64,000 nt of DNA, from assembly GCA_009908855.1 (NCBI GenBank), contig JAAAOM010000030.1:36671-100670 (forward strand), written 5' to 3'. The translations under genes and the position numbers were made by a program. A model generated the notes under the pieces. It ran no database searches. It had not been told where the DNA came from and saw only the letters and a program-made list of their open reading frames with translations. Shown here piece after piece: positions 29,353 to 39,423 of this stretch. Source of the stretch: Bacteroidota bacterium (GTDB taxonomy: Bacteria; Bacteroidota; Bacteroidia; Bacteroidales; JAAAOM01). Each line of letters opens with the position of its first letter. Position 1 is the stretch's first letter.

Positions 29353-29920
29353 TTTTCAACTCGTTATATTGTGGACTTTTTCTGATATTGGCAATTAGTG
29401 TTTTCTTACATCTGTACCTTCTGTTCTTGGTGTGTTGGTCTGATGAATAATTCATGGCCCCGGTAATTTCACTTACTGTATATTTTTTCAGGAACATGGT
29501 TAATACTTTCCTGCAATCTTCGGTTAATTGATTAAAATAATACCGGAACAGTTTTAACCGTTCATTTTTTTCGTATAATTCATCTATATCGGCATCAATG
29601 TCAATATATTCATATTCGGGGGTTAGATTTAATTCGTGGGTTCTTTTCTTTTTACTAAGTTCTTTCAGCCAGATATTGCGTGACACCGAATATATATAAG
29701 TGCCGAAGCTACAATTCAACTCCAGATTATCATTTCTGACCTTATCGAATATCACAATTAATGCTTCCTGAAAAACATCTTTGGCATCCGATTCATTGCC
29801 ATTATTGGCAATTACTAAATGGCGTATTGGCCTGAAATTCACTTTGTATATATATGAAAGAACCTGTGATGACTGATTTACTATCCCCTCAATTATTTCA
29901 TTATCCGAATAGCTATTCAT
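29312..29920 (-). CDS. ECF-type RNA polymerase sigma factor
   Basis: 202 residues. Region 2 includes ESDAKDVFQEALIVIFDKV and region 2.3-2.4 continues as FGTYIYSVSRNIWLKELSKKK. After an acidic linker (EYIDIDADIDELYEKNER), region 4 has LTEDCRKVLTMFLKKYTVSEITGAMNYSSDQHTKNRRYRCKK, where the HTH has an unusual SSDQHTKNRRYRCKK recognition helix found in a Bacteroidetes-specific ECF subgroup. It directs RNA polymerase to target promoters when released from the downstream anti-sigma. The gene overlaps the anti-sigma gene by 41 bases, and the upstream 150 bases presumably hold an autoregulated promoter. Confidence 0.9.
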   Translation of the reverse strand: MNSYSDNEIIEGIVNQSSQVLSYIYKVNFRPIRHLVIANNGNESDAKDVFQEALIVIFDKVRNDNLELNCSFGTYIYSVSRNIWLKELSKKKRTHELNLTPEYEYIDIDADIDELYEKNERLKLFRYYFNQLTEDCRKVLTMFLKKYTVSEITGAMNYSSDQHTKNRRYRCKKTLIANIRKSPQYNELKNEYARDDREIPRW

Positions 29921-30076
29921 TAACCTCTATTATCTTAGTACCGTTAACTTATAAAAAGTAACCCTTATTCAGCTGTTATCGAGACAAAAATAATGGAATC
30001 GAACGATTAAATAAACTCATTTCGTTCTAATTATGAACAAAAGCATACAAATTGGGTATTTATAACCAATTCAGCA

Positions 30077-32941
30077 TCAGGCATAATTTTCAATTCCAAT
30101 GCAGGAGCAAACCAAATTTCTGTCGCCGTAAGCATCATCAATCCGGTTGATCGCAGGCCACAATTTATTTTCTTCTACCCAATCGAAAGGGAAAACGGCC
30201 TGTTTTTGAGAGTAATTGTATTTCCATTCTTTCACTACTAAATCGTGCGTAGTGTGCGGGGCATTTTTCAGGATATTATTTTCATAATTACCTTCTTTCT
30301 CAATTTGCATTATTTCCTGGTAAATACTTTGCATAGCCTCTACAAATCGGTTTAATTCATCAAGCGATTCACTTTCGGTAGGTTCTACCATTAACGTGCC
30401 AACCACCGGAAATGATAAAGTAGGAGCATGAAACCCGTAATCCATCAGTCGTTTGGCTATGTCCAATTCTGTAATATTGGCAAGCCCTTTAAACGGGCGA
30501 CAATCCAATATCATTTCATGGGCTACATGGCCGTTTATACCTTTGTAAAGAATTTGTATTTGATTTTTCAGGCAAGAAGCCAGGTAATTGGCATTTAAAA
30601 TAGCGATTTCCGTTGATTTTCTGAGGCCATCAGCGCCCAGTAATCGAATGTACGCATGAGAAATGGTTAATATGCTGGCACTACCCCAGGGAGCTGAAGA
30701 AATTGCTGAAATTCCCTGAATACCTCCTGTTGAAACCAATGGGTGTGAGGGTAAAAATTGTACCAGGTGCTCGGCCACACCAATGGGACCCATGCCGGGG
30801 CCACCACCACCATGTGGTATGGCAAATGTTTTATGAAGGTTTAAGTGGCATACATCAGCGCCAATGGCAGCCGGGTTTGTTAATCCCACCTGGGCATTCA
30901 TATTGGCGCCATCCATATATACCTGACCGCCATAGTTATGTACAATATCAATAATTTCCTTGATATTGGGTTCAAACACACCATGCGTGGAAGGATAGGT
31001 AACCATCAAAGCAGCAAGGGTATCCTTATTTTCTTCGGCTTTGGCTTTGAGGTTTTCTGTATCAATATTTCCGTTCTTATCACAATTAACCACCACCACT
31101 TTAAATCCGGCCATAACGGCACTGGCAGGATTGGTGCCATGTGCCGAGGAAGGTATTAATACAACTTTACGGTGTGTTTCCTCTTTTGACTTAAAATATT
31201 CACGTATCACCATTAATCCGGTATATTCACCGGAAGCACCTGAATTAGGCTGAAAAGAGATGGCTTCAAATCCGGTTATGCTTCTTAAATATTTCCCCAG
31301 CTCATAGAATATTTGCTGATATCCTTCGGTCTGATCAATGGGTGCAAATGGGTGGATTTCACCAAAGGCAGGCCAGGAAAGAGGTAAAAGCTCTATGGCC
31401 GCATTTAGTTTCATGGTACATGAGCCGAGTGATATCATGGAGTGTGTGAGCGAAAAATCCTTTTTTTCCAATTTCTTGATGTAACGCATCAACTCTGTCT
31501 CGGTGCGGTATTTGTTGAACAGTTCATGTTCCATGAAATTTGATGTTCGCTCTAATTCTAAGGGTAGTGCAGATTGACTTTGTAATTCATATACGGTTTT
31601 AACCGGATATTTTTTGGCATGAGAAAAAACTTCAATTAGTTTATTTAAATCTCCCAGGTTAACTGTTTCATCCAGACTTACACCTATTAAACGGTCGTTT
31701 ATGTAACGCAGGTTTATATCACGCTCCAGGGCCAGTATTTGAATATCGCGGTTTGAAATATCTTCCGGAAGTTTTATTTCAAGTGTATCAAAAAAGTGCT
31801 TGTTTACCTGCTCATAGCCCAATTCATTAATTTTTTGGTTTAACATTACCGTACAACTATGAATATGCCGGGCGATACTTTTAAGTCCTTCGGGTCCGTG
31901 ATAAACAGCATACATACCGGCCATTGTTGCCAGTAATGCCTGTGCCGTGCAAATATTTGAAGTGGCTTTTTCTCGCTTAATATGTTGTTCGCGGGTCTGC
32001 AATGCCATGCGGAAGGCCCGTCTTCCGTTTTTATCGACTGATAAGCCGATTATACGACCTGGTATATGTCGTTTATATTTTTCAAGGGTGGCAAAATAGG
32101 CTGCATGCGGCCCTCCATAACCCATAGGTATTCCGAAACGCTGTGTGGATCCAACCACAACATCAGCACCCCATTCACCCGGAGGGGATAATAATACAAG
32201 ACTCATTATATCAGCTGATACAGCTACGGCGCATCCGTTATCATGTGCTTTTTTTACAAATGACCGATAATCTTTTATTTCGCCATTGCATGAAGGATAT
32301 TGAATGAATACACCAAAATAGTCGGGATGCCATTGGATGGATTCAAAATCATCGATTATGAGTTCTATTCCCAGGGGTTCGGCTCTTGATTCCAATACTG
32401 CTATGGTTTGAGGAAATGTATCTCTGTCTACAAAAAATTTATTTTTTCCGGCTTTTACATCTGCCCGGCTACGTGCATTGTAAAGCATAACCATTGCCTC
32501 TGCAGCTGCCGTTGATTCATCGAGCAACGATGCATTGGCCAGCTCCATTCCGGTAAGTTCGGTAACTACGGTTTGGTAATTAAGTAATGCTTCAAGCCTG
32601 CCCTGTGAAATTTCAGCCTGGTAGGGGGTGTATGATGTGTACCAGGTTGAATTTTCAAGTATATTACGTTGAATAACGGCAGGAAATACCGTGTTGTAAT
32701 ATCCCAATCCAATGTATGATTTGTTTACTTTATTCTTTTGGGCTATTTTATTAATCTCATTGAAATAGTCGTATTCACTGATTCCTTCCGGAATATTCAA
32801 TGGCTTATCAAGACGAATGGATTCAGGTATTGTCTTGTTTATTAAATCATCGAGCGATTCTTCACCGATCTTATCCAACATCTCTTTCACCTCGTCCTGG
32901 TTTGGACCAATATGACGGTTTATAAACTTAAATAAAGGCAT
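30077..32941 (-). CDS. gcvP: Glycine dehydrogenase (decarboxylating), P-protein
   Basis: 954 residues, the fused full-length P-protein with both halves. The PLP-binding Lys is K704 in [16 protein letters not shown], and the glycine-rich loop follows. [17 protein letters not shown] at the N-terminus and [20 protein letters not shown] are typical. It decarboxylates glycine and passes the aminomethyl group to the lipoylated H-protein of the glycine cleavage system. No gcvH or gcvT is visible here. It is the last gene of a leftward group pcm - metallohydrolase - gcvP, 53 bases after the hydrolase, an arrangement that may reflect read-through rather than shared function. Confidence 0.97.
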   Translation of the reverse strand: MPLFKFINRHIGPNQDEVKEMLDKIGEESLDDLINKTIPESIRLDKPLNIPEGISEYDYFNEINKIAQKNKVNKSYIGLGYYNTVFPAVIQRNILENSTWYTSYTPYQAEISQGRLEALLNYQTVVTELTGMELANASLLDESTAAAEAMVMLYNARSRADVKAGKNKFFVDRDTFPQTIAVLESRAEPLGIELIIDDFESIQWHPDYFGVFIQYPSCNGEIKDYRSFVKKAHDNGCAVAVSADIMSLVLLSPPGEWGADVVVGSTQRFGIPMGYGGPHAAYFATLEKYKRHIPGRIIGLSVDKNGRRAFRMALQTREQHIKREKATSNICTAQALLATMAGMYAVYHGPEGLKSIARHIHSCTVMLNQKINELGYEQVNKHFFDTLEIKLPEDISNRDIQILALERDINLRYINDRLIGVSLDETVNLGDLNKLIEVFSHAKKYPVKTVYELQSQSALPLELERTSNFMEHELFNKYRTETELMRYIKKLEKKDFSLTHSMISLGSCTMKLNAAIELLPLSWPAFGEIHPFAPIDQTEGYQQIFYELGKYLRSITGFEAISFQPNSGASGEYTGLMVIREYFKSKEETHRKVVLIPSSAHGTNPASAVMAGFKVVVVNCDKNGNIDTENLKAKAEENKDTLAALMVTYPSTHGVFEPNIKEIIDIVHNYGGQVYMDGANMNAQVGLTNPAAIGADVCHLNLHKTFAIPHGGGGPGMGPIGVAEHLVQFLPSHPLVSTGGIQGISAISSAPWGSASILTISHAYIRLLGADGLRKSTEIAILNANYLASCLKNQIQILYKGINGHVAHEMILDCRPFKGLANITELDIAKRLMDYGFHAPTLSFPVVGTLMVEPTESESLDELNRFVEAMQSIYQEIMQIEKEGNYENNILKNAPHTTHDLVVKEWKYNYSQKQAVFPFDWVEENKLWPAINRIDDAYGDRNLVCSCIGIENYA

Positions 32942-32994
32942 ACCTTAATATCTTTTTAGAATGAATATAAAAAATGCGAAGATGATAATATTCC

Positions 32995-33633
32995 TTATTT
33001 TAAAAAAGGATTTGTATCAGTTTCTTGACCAATGGTGGTTGGTGGCCCGTGGCCTGCGTAAACGATAGTGCCGACTGGAAGCGGTAAAAGTTTTTCACGG
33101 ATACTGGCCAACAGGGTGTCATAATCACCACCTGGCAAATCAGTTCTTCCTATGGAGCCACTGAACAAAACATCTCCGGAAATTAAAAACTCTTCTTCTT
33201 CAGCATAGAAGGCTACATGCCCTATCGAATGACCCGGCACATACAACACTTTTAATGAACTATTCCCAAAAGTAAGCGGTGTATCTTCGTCAATATATTC
33301 CGATATGGCAGGGGGTAATGCCACATCTACACCAAACATGGCTCCCTGGTCAACAGCGGCTGCTATTAAATAATAGTCGTTTTTATTGGCAATAAACGGT
33401 ATATTATAGGTTGTTGCCAGGTATTTTATGCCTAGTATATGATCAATATGGCAATGGGTGTTAACCAGTTTCACAGGTTTCAGATTATTATCATTCAAAA
33501 ACCCGGTAAGCGTTTGTTGTTCTTCTTCGTTACAACATCCGGCATCAATAATAACGGCTTCGCTCGTATCATCGTAAAGTATATACGTGTTTTCCTGAAA
33601 TGGATTGAAAGTAAACGATTTAATATGAATCAT
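32995..33633 (-). CDS. MBL-fold metallohydrolase, glyoxalase II-like
   Basis: 212 residues. The metal-binding THCHIDH motif is at 59-65 (H60, H62, D64, H65), with further ligands in VPGHSIGHVAFY, ISGDVLFSGSIGRTDLP and YAGHGPPTTIGQE. This is the short hydroxyacylglutathione hydrolase-like form common in bacteria without glutathione, so the true substrate is uncertain (thioesters or related). No C-terminal substrate domain of true GloB is present. It lies 14 bases after pcm and is probably co-transcribed. Confidence 0.9.
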   Translation of the reverse strand: MIHIKSFTFNPFQENTYILYDDTSEAVIIDAGCCNEEEQQTLTGFLNDNNLKPVKLVNTHCHIDHILGIKYLATTYNIPFIANKNDYYLIAAAVDQGAMFGVDVALPPAISEYIDEDTPLTFGNSSLKVLYVPGHSIGHVAFYAEEEEFLISGDVLFSGSIGRTDLPGGDYDTLLASIREKLLPLPVGTIVYAGHGPPTTIGQETDTNPFLK

Positions 33634-33647
33634 ACTGTTGAAATAAA

Positions 33648-34298
33648 TTAATGCGAAACACCTTTGATCATGGGTACAAATACAAAATTACCATGATTGG
33701 TTGTTTCAATACTACCATCTTCATTTTTAATAACCACTTTCATGTGCTGATTGTTTGATGACCCGACGGGAACCACCATTCTTCCACCTATTTTGAGTTG
33801 ATTAATAAGGGATTCAGGTATTTCGGCAGCCCCGGCGGTAACAATAATTCGGTCGAAAGGGGCATAAGTAGGGAGCCCCTGGTAGCCATCACCATAAAAA
33901 AAACGTGGATTATAGCCTATTTTCGGTAATAATGACTGTACGCTCAGAAAAAGCTCTTTTTGGCGCTCAATGGTATATACACGTGCACCCAATTCTAACA
34001 ACACCGCGGCCTGGTAACCCGAGCCTGTGCCTACTTCTAATATCTTCTGGTGTGGTTGTACTTCCAATAATTCGGTTTGACAGGCTACCGTAAAAGGCTG
34101 TGAAATAGTTTGTGCGGCTCCGATCGGAAAAGCCTGATCGCGATACGAGAATTTAACAAATCCGCTATCCATAAATAAATGGCGCGGTACCTTATTAATG
34201 GCATCTAATACTTTTTCTGACGCCACTCCTTTTCTTCTGACTTCTTCGGTTAATTTTTTCCTTAATCCCTTATGCTGCCAGGTATCAGAAATATCCAT
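33648..34298 (-). CDS. pcm: Protein-L-isoaspartate O-methyltransferase
   Basis: 216 residues. The N-terminus has VPRHLFMDSGFVKFSYRDQAFPIGAAQTISQPF, which is the signature PIMT segment, followed by LEVGTGSGYQAAVL (SAM-binding loop), VYTIERQ and FFYGDGYQGLPTYAPFDRIIVTAGA. It methylates isoaspartyl residues formed during protein ageing, starting their repair to aspartate. It heads the pcm - metallohydrolase - gcvP group. A -7 candidate TATTTTTG on the minus strand is at 34329-34336, 30 bases upstream. Confidence 0.95.
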   Translation of the reverse strand: MDISDTWQHKGLRKKLTEEVRRKGVASEKVLDAINKVPRHLFMDSGFVKFSYRDQAFPIGAAQTISQPFTVACQTELLEVQPHQKILEVGTGSGYQAAVLLELGARVYTIERQKELFLSVQSLLPKIGYNPRFFYGDGYQGLPTYAPFDRIIVTAGAAEIPESLINQLKIGGRMVVPVGSSNNQHMKVVIKNEDGSIETTNHGNFVFVPMIKGVSH

Positions 34299-34328
34299 GC
34301 CTTTTATTTATACGTACTCATTGTTCAA

Positions 34329-34336
34329 CAAAAATA
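34329..34336 (-). promoter_or_regulatory. Putative -7 element for pcm
   Basis: Minus-strand TATTTTTG fits TAnnTTTG, 30 bases before the pcm ATG; a TTTG lies 22 bases further upstream, slightly beyond the usual spacing. Confidence 0.45.
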
Positions 34337-34412
34337 GTTGAAAAGTTATATACCCTTTCAAAATTAACAGGACGAAAATAACTTATGTTTGTGTCAAACG
34401 AAAACACTGCGC

Positions 34413-35309
34413 ATGAAAATTGGAATAGTTGGAAATCAGCAGGAGATAAACATTTCAAAAGAAATAATTGCGTTTTTCTCTGACTGGCTATTTGTGAATT
34501 GCTACGACACGGATGAAAATAACAATCATTCAATCGATTTTGACGAGAAATTGTACAAAAGTTTTTTGCAATCAGTGGATGTGGTGGTTATTGCCGCGTC
34601 GGTTAAAGACAAATTTAACATGGGCCTGAAAGCCTTGCGCCACTCCAAACATGTGTATATTGAACATCCTGTTCATTTCAAACTGGCTAAACTAAACCAG
34701 CTCATTCAGCTGGCCAATGAAGCCAATACGGTGTTAAAGTTTCAACAAACATTTAAACATCAGTCCCTTTTTAAGTATTTGAGGAAACTGGCCAATAATA
34801 TGCATTATATTTCGGTCACAAAGAATGCTCAGTTAGTTAATAAGCATGATTTAGCGTATATTGATCAATTGTTGCGTACCGATTTAGAATTAATGTTTGA
34901 TATAACCCGGACGAACACACGAAAAATCACACCATACTTTTTACCCATTTCAAAAAACAGCACAGCAATATTGGTTAATTGTCGTATTGAATTTGAAAAC
35001 GGTACGCTCGGACAAATCGAATTTCAGCCACAACATAAATTTCCGCATCATCATGTGCGGCTGTATAGCCATGAAGAACTATATGATATTGATTTTATTA
35101 CCCGTCAGGTAAAGAGGGTTGAATATCAAACGAATAAGGAAAATATTATTCCGTTTTCCTTTGAAGATGATTTGTTAATCCGGAAATCAGACCTAAACGT
35201 TTTCAACGATCTTATTAACAAAAAAAAGGTGTCAGTGCCTTTTGAATACGAAAGTTATAAACCCATTTTTGCCATCTCTCATTTGATGGACGCCTTTGTG
35301 ATGGCCTGA
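34413..35309 (+). CDS. Divergent Gfo/Idh/MocA-family protein, possibly non-catalytic
   Basis: 298 residues from the ATG at 34413 (MKIGIVGNQQ); a TTG eight codons earlier is unlikely. The first strand has a degenerate GIVGNQQE in place of GxGxxG. HVYIEHPVHFKLAKLNQLIQLANEA matches the family's 'H-V-x-x-E-K-P-x-x-x' motif and following helix, but His85 replaces the catalytic Lys of EKP. A C-terminal alpha/beta region follows. The family reduces or oxidises sugars with NAD(P), yet loss of the Lys and of the dinucleotide glycines suggests a non-enzymatic or altered role. It is followed 221 bases later by a sugar transferase gene on the same strand. Confidence 0.7.
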   Translation: MKIGIVGNQQEINISKEIIAFFSDWLFVNCYDTDENNNHSIDFDEKLYKSFLQSVDVVVIAASVKDKFNMGLKALRHSKHVYIEHPVHFKLAKLNQLIQLANEANTVLKFQQTFKHQSLFKYLRKLANNMHYISVTKNAQLVNKHDLAYIDQLLRTDLELMFDITRTNTRKITPYFLPISKNSTAILVNCRIEFENGTLGQIEFQPQHKFPHHHVRLYSHEELYDIDFITRQVKRVEYQTNKENIIPFSFEDDLLIRKSDLNVFNDLINKKKVSVPFEYESYKPIFAISHLMDAFVMA

Positions 35310-35530
35310 ATTTATTAATGTGAAAATACGGAGGTGTGATTTTTAATAATTGCAGGCATGTTATACTTAATTTTTGCAATGGTTTTATAGCCATTAACAT
35401 AAATCATTGCGGAAATTTGGATTTGTGTAATAACAGAATGTAAAGAAATTGTTAAGAAAATGTTGTATATGCCTATTATTATTAGTTTCTTTACGGCCAA
35501 TGATGCTCGCTATTAGAATTAAATATCTTC

Positions 35531-36946
35531 ATGAACAAGAAAGCACAGCTCGCTAAATACCTGCTTAACGATTTTTTGATTGCCGGTATCAGTTGGACCC
35601 TGTTTTATATCTTTCGCAAGGTAGTCATTGAATCTCAGAAGTTTGGTTATGCTGTACCGGTTGAATTTGCACCTAAATTTTTTATTGGTCTTTTTGTACT
35701 GCCTTTTTTCTGGTTGTTTATTTATTATTCATCCGGATATTACAACGATGTATTCAGAAAATCCAGATTGTCAGAGCTCTGGATAACATTAGGCAATACC
35801 ATCTTAGGAGCGGTTATATTGTTTTTTGCCATTATGTTGGATGATACCATTACCGGTTACCGGGATTATTACCTTTCTCTTATTTCATTTATCGGCATTC
35901 ATTTTATACTTACTTATATTCCCCGTTTAATAATTACCACACGTACAACACACAAAATTCATCGACGCGAATGGGGTTTTAACACCTTGTTGATCGGAAG
36001 TAACGGCGAAGCACAAAGTATATATCACGAAATCGAATCCCAACGGCGCAGTTCGGGCCATAAATTTGTGGGGTTTGTGAATGTGATTGAACGGGATAAT
36101 TACCCGATGAACAGTTATTTGAATCATTTAGGCAGCATTGCTGACTTGCGAACCATCATTAAAAAACACAAGATTGAAGAATGCATCATTGCCCTGGATT
36201 CAAAGGAGCAGGATAAAATTGGTCAGATCATTAATAAACTGTCCAATGTAAATGTTATAATTAAGGCCATTCCAAGTATGTATGATATTGTTACCGGGAA
36301 AGTTCGGATGTCCAATGTATTGGGTACACCGTTGATTGAAATAACGCATGAACTAATGCCTAAATGGCAGGAAAATATCAAGCAATTTCTGGATATCTTC
36401 TTTTCGTCACTGGCCCTGATCATATTATCTCCATTAATTTTGTTTTTAATAATCGGGGTTAAGCTATCATCAAAGGGCCCTGTTTTTTATAGTCATGAAC
36501 GAATTGGTAAGTTTGGCAAACCCTTCAGAATTTATAAATTCCGTTCAATGTACATCGATGCTGAAAAAAACGGCCCCGAATTGTCCTCCAGAAACGATCC
36601 CCGTATTACCTCATTTGGCAGATTTATGCGTCGGTCACGACTGGATGAGATTCCTAACTTTTTCAATGTGCTGAAGGGCGAGATGTCGTTAGTTGGCCCC
36701 CGTCCTGAAAGGAAGCATTATATCGAACGCATTGTACAGGTTGCTCCGCACTACACCCATCTGAATAAAGTTAAACCGGGTATTACATCATGGGGACAGG
36801 TAAAATACGGGTATGCCGAAAATGTTGACCAGATGGTACAACGCATGAAGTATGACCTGATTTATATTGAGAACATGTCGTTATACGTCGATTTTAAAAT
36901 TATGATTTATACCATGCTTACCATTTTCAGGGCCAAAGGGGTATAA
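35531..36946 (+). CDS. Polyprenyl glycosylphosphotransferase (sugar transferase)
   Basis: 471 residues. Four or five N-terminal membrane segments (about 10-130) precede a Rossmann-like domain (about 140-250, FNTLLIGSNGEAQSIYHEI). After a further membrane helix (about 283-305) comes the catalytic bacterial sugar transferase domain with FRIYKFRSMYIDAE, LRRSRLDEIP-like RRSRLDEIPNFFNVLKGEMSLVGPRPE and KPGITSWGQVKYGY. Enzymes of this WcaJ/WbaP type put the first sugar phosphate on undecaprenyl phosphate to begin exopolysaccharide or O-antigen. The other genes of such a pathway are not in the window, so this is an isolated initiating enzyme or part of a split locus. Confidence 0.92.
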   Translation: MNKKAQLAKYLLNDFLIAGISWTLFYIFRKVVIESQKFGYAVPVEFAPKFFIGLFVLPFFWLFIYYSSGYYNDVFRKSRLSELWITLGNTILGAVILFFAIMLDDTITGYRDYYLSLISFIGIHFILTYIPRLIITTRTTHKIHRREWGFNTLLIGSNGEAQSIYHEIESQRRSSGHKFVGFVNVIERDNYPMNSYLNHLGSIADLRTIIKKHKIEECIIALDSKEQDKIGQIINKLSNVNVIIKAIPSMYDIVTGKVRMSNVLGTPLIEITHELMPKWQENIKQFLDIFFSSLALIILSPLILFLIIGVKLSSKGPVFYSHERIGKFGKPFRIYKFRSMYIDAEKNGPELSSRNDPRITSFGRFMRRSRLDEIPNFFNVLKGEMSLVGPRPERKHYIERIVQVAPHYTHLNKVKPGITSWGQVKYGYAENVDQMVQRMKYDLIYIENMSLYVDFKIMIYTMLTIFRAKGV

Positions 36947-36975
36947 ATTGTGAAACTTTTCATCATGTACCCGCT

Positions 36976-37545
36976 TCAAATTGGTTGTTGCCCTTTCATC
37001 GGAAATTTCTGTATGGAAAGATAAACCGGGTTTTTTCCTGTTAAATGGCTTTCGAAGAATATGATTTCATTAATTTTAATTTCATTTGATTTCAATTCAG
37101 ACGCCTGTTGCTGTATATCGGAGAACGACCTGTTCAATCCGCCCTTAACCCTACCTACTGTTAAATGCGGGTTGTATTTACGTTTATCCAATTCAAAATC
37201 AATTTTGCTTAGCTCATTGTGCAATGTTTGTTGAAATTTTATGAGCTCCTGATCGACTTCAACCCCAAACCACAAAACTTGTGGTCGTGAAGCTGACGGA
37301 AAGGCTCCGGCACCGCTTAGTCGAACACAAAAGCTGGTTGATACAGCGGTTAGACGGCTTAATAATCCCCGAACTTGCTGTTCTCCGCGTGCTGATGTAT
37401 CACCTAGAAAGCTCAGTGTTACATGCATATTGCTTCGGGAAACCCATTTCACCGGTTCATCCGAAAAATATTGCTGCATTTCATCCAAATAGTTTTCAAA
37501 GATTTGCGGCAAGGGAATCTTAAATGCTATAAAAGTTCGTTTCAT
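36976..37545 (-). CDS. thpR: RNA 2',3'-cyclic phosphodiesterase (2H family)
   Basis: 189 residues. Two HxT/S motifs of the 2H phosphoesterase family are present: H41 in HVTLSFLG and H127 in HLTVGRVK, with the usual spacing and a total length typical of ThpR/LigT. These enzymes open 2',3'-cyclic phosphates to 2'-phosphates and were first described as tRNA 2'-5' ligases. It is convergent with the sugar transferase gene (29 bases apart) and divergent from the phosphoesterase gene. Confidence 0.9.
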   Translation of the reverse strand: MKRTFIAFKIPLPQIFENYLDEMQQYFSDEPVKWVSRSNMHVTLSFLGDTSARGEQQVRGLLSRLTAVSTSFCVRLSGAGAFPSASRPQVLWFGVEVDQELIKFQQTLHNELSKIDFELDKRKYNPHLTVGRVKGGLNRSFSDIQQQASELKSNEIKINEIIFFESHLTGKNPVYLSIQKFPMKGQQPI

Positions 37546-37617
37546 AAAAAAATCCGTTTTATTTGATTTTTAATAGCCAAAAATATAGTGATTCCTGTTA
37601 TTTTTGACCACTAAAAA

Positions 37618-38349
37618 ATGGGGGTGAAATTAATACAGATAACCGATTTGCATATTGGCGCCGAAAACGAGAAACCCTTTGATATTGATGTACGTGCTAA
37701 TTTTATTCGGTTATTAGAGGCATTAAGTGAGGAAAAGTTCGAACACCTGGTAGTGAGTGGCGACCTGTGCTATAACAAACCGGATGTATCTATTTATTAC
37801 TGGGTGAAAAAGCAATTGGACCGCTTAACCTCTTCATATTCCATTATTTCCGGAAATCATGATGACAACTACATGATCAATAAAATATTTTACCAACAAC
37901 ACGCCGACCAGCTATTCTTTAGCAAAATCATTGGCGATAAAAAAATATTTTTCCTGGATTCCAGCCCTGGTGAAGTTAGTCAGGAACAATTACAATGGCT
38001 GGAGAACAATATAAACCCGCTCAATCCTTATGAAATTATTTTCATACATCATCCCCCGACATTATGTGAAGTACCGCACATGGACAATAAGCATTATTTG
38101 AATAATTACAGCCGGTTACAACAGTTATTGCACAATTACAACACGCAAATGCACATATTTTGCGGACATTATCATCTCGAGAAAACCGTATCAGTGAAAA
38201 ACATGCAAATTTATATCACCCCTTCTAATTTTTTCCAAATCGATGACCGTAAAGAGATGTTTGCAATTAGCTCTAAAAGAATAGGATACAGACGTATAAA
38301 CTTTGATGAAACGAGTATGTATACCGCAGTAAAATATGTAGACGAATAA
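37618..38349 (+). CDS. Calcineurin-like metallophosphoesterase, CpdA-like
   Basis: 243 residues with all five metallophosphoesterase blocks: D10 and H12 in TDLHIGAEN, SGDLCYNKPD, SGNHDD, IHHPP and CGHYH. This order and spacing fit the class III cyclic nucleotide phosphodiesterase (CpdA/Icc) group, so it might hydrolyse cAMP or another cyclic nucleotide or phosphoester. Substrate is not shown by the sequence. It is upstream of gpsA by 71 bases, with no evident functional link. Confidence 0.88.
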   Translation: MGVKLIQITDLHIGAENEKPFDIDVRANFIRLLEALSEEKFEHLVVSGDLCYNKPDVSIYYWVKKQLDRLTSSYSIISGNHDDNYMINKIFYQQHADQLFFSKIIGDKKIFFLDSSPGEVSQEQLQWLENNINPLNPYEIIFIHHPPTLCEVPHMDNKHYLNNYSRLQQLLHNYNTQMHIFCGHYHLEKTVSVKNMQIYITPSNFFQIDDRKEMFAISSKRIGYRRINFDETSMYTAVKYVDE

Positions 38350-38420
38350 TTTCAATTTTGTAGGCATCTAAAAAATTCTTAGGTTTATTAACCAATGCAT
38401 AAGAAGCAATTATTTATTAC

Positions 38421-39416
38421 ATGAAACCCGGTAAAAGTATATCTGTTTTTGGAGGAGGAAGTTGGGCAACAGCCCTTGTAAAACTACTGCTTAATAATAC
38501 TGACCATATAAACTGGTACATCCGCAATGCTGAACAAATTGCGTATATCAAAAAGCATACGCATAATCCTCATTATTTAAGCTCTGTTGAGCTGGACACC
38601 GATAAAATTAATTTTTGCCATTCAGTTCATGAGGCACATGAAAAAGGTGAAATACTGATTTATGCCATACCAGCGCCTTTTCTAAAGGCTTCATTGGATA
38701 GCAACCCGCTTAATTTCAAGGGTAAATTTGTTGTTTCGGCCATAAAAGGTATCATACCTGAAGATAATGTTACCATTGCTGAATTCTTTAACAATAGATT
38801 TGAAGTCCCGTTTAAACATATTGGCATAATATCAGGGCCGTGTCATGCTGAAGAAATAGCCCTGGAAAGATTGTCTTATCTAACCATTGCTTCCCAAAGT
38901 AAAATTTATGCCAACGAAATAGCCACGGCACTGGGTGGCCATTATTTAAAAACCAACATTTCACGAGACATTTATGGTATCGAATATGCAGCAGTACTAA
39001 AAAACATTTTTGCAATTGCCGCAGGTATAAGCCACGGATTGGGTTATGGAGATAATTTTCAGGCGGTATTAATCTCCAATGCCCACCGTGAAATCAAGCG
39101 ATTTTTGGATAAAACCTATGCCAGCAAGCGTAAAATAAACAGCTCACCCTATTTGGGCGACCTGATTGTTACGGCTTACTCGCAATTTAGTCGTAATCGC
39201 ACATTTGGAGCCATGATTGGCAAGGGATATAGTGTTAAAACCGCACAGCTTGAAATGAACATGATTGCTGAAGGATATTTTGCCGTGAAATGTATTCATG
39301 AAATAAATAAAAAATATACTGTTGATATGCCTATTACAAATGCCGTATATAATATTTTATATGAACGTATATCACCTTCAATTGAAATTAAAATATTAAC
39401 TGAAAAATTAAAATAG
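38421..39416 (+). CDS. gpsA: Glycerol-3-phosphate dehydrogenase [NAD(P)+]
   Basis: 331 residues. The dinucleotide motif is [13 protein letters not shown] (11-23), IKGI is the conserved core after strand 5, ISGPCHAEE binds substrate, and [19 protein letters not shown] includes the catalytic Lys of the family (KN). [18 protein letters not shown] is the signature near the C-terminus. It makes sn-glycerol 3-phosphate from dihydroxyacetone phosphate for phospholipids. It is followed by pgi after 7 bases, so the two are co-transcribed. Confidence 0.95.
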   Translation: MKPGKSISVFGGGSWATALVKLLLNNTDHINWYIRNAEQIAYIKKHTHNPHYLSSVELDTDKINFCHSVHEAHEKGEILIYAIPAPFLKASLDSNPLNFKGKFVVSAIKGIIPEDNVTIAEFFNNRFEVPFKHIGIISGPCHAEEIALERLSYLTIASQSKIYANEIATALGGHYLKTNISRDIYGIEYAAVLKNIFAIAAGISHGLGYGDNFQAVLISNAHREIKRFLDKTYASKRKINSSPYLGDLIVTAYSQFSRNRTFGAMIGKGYSVKTAQLEMNMIAEGYFAVKCIHEINKKYTVDMPITNAVYNILYERISPSIEIKILTEKLK

Positions 39417-39423
39417 AACAGCT

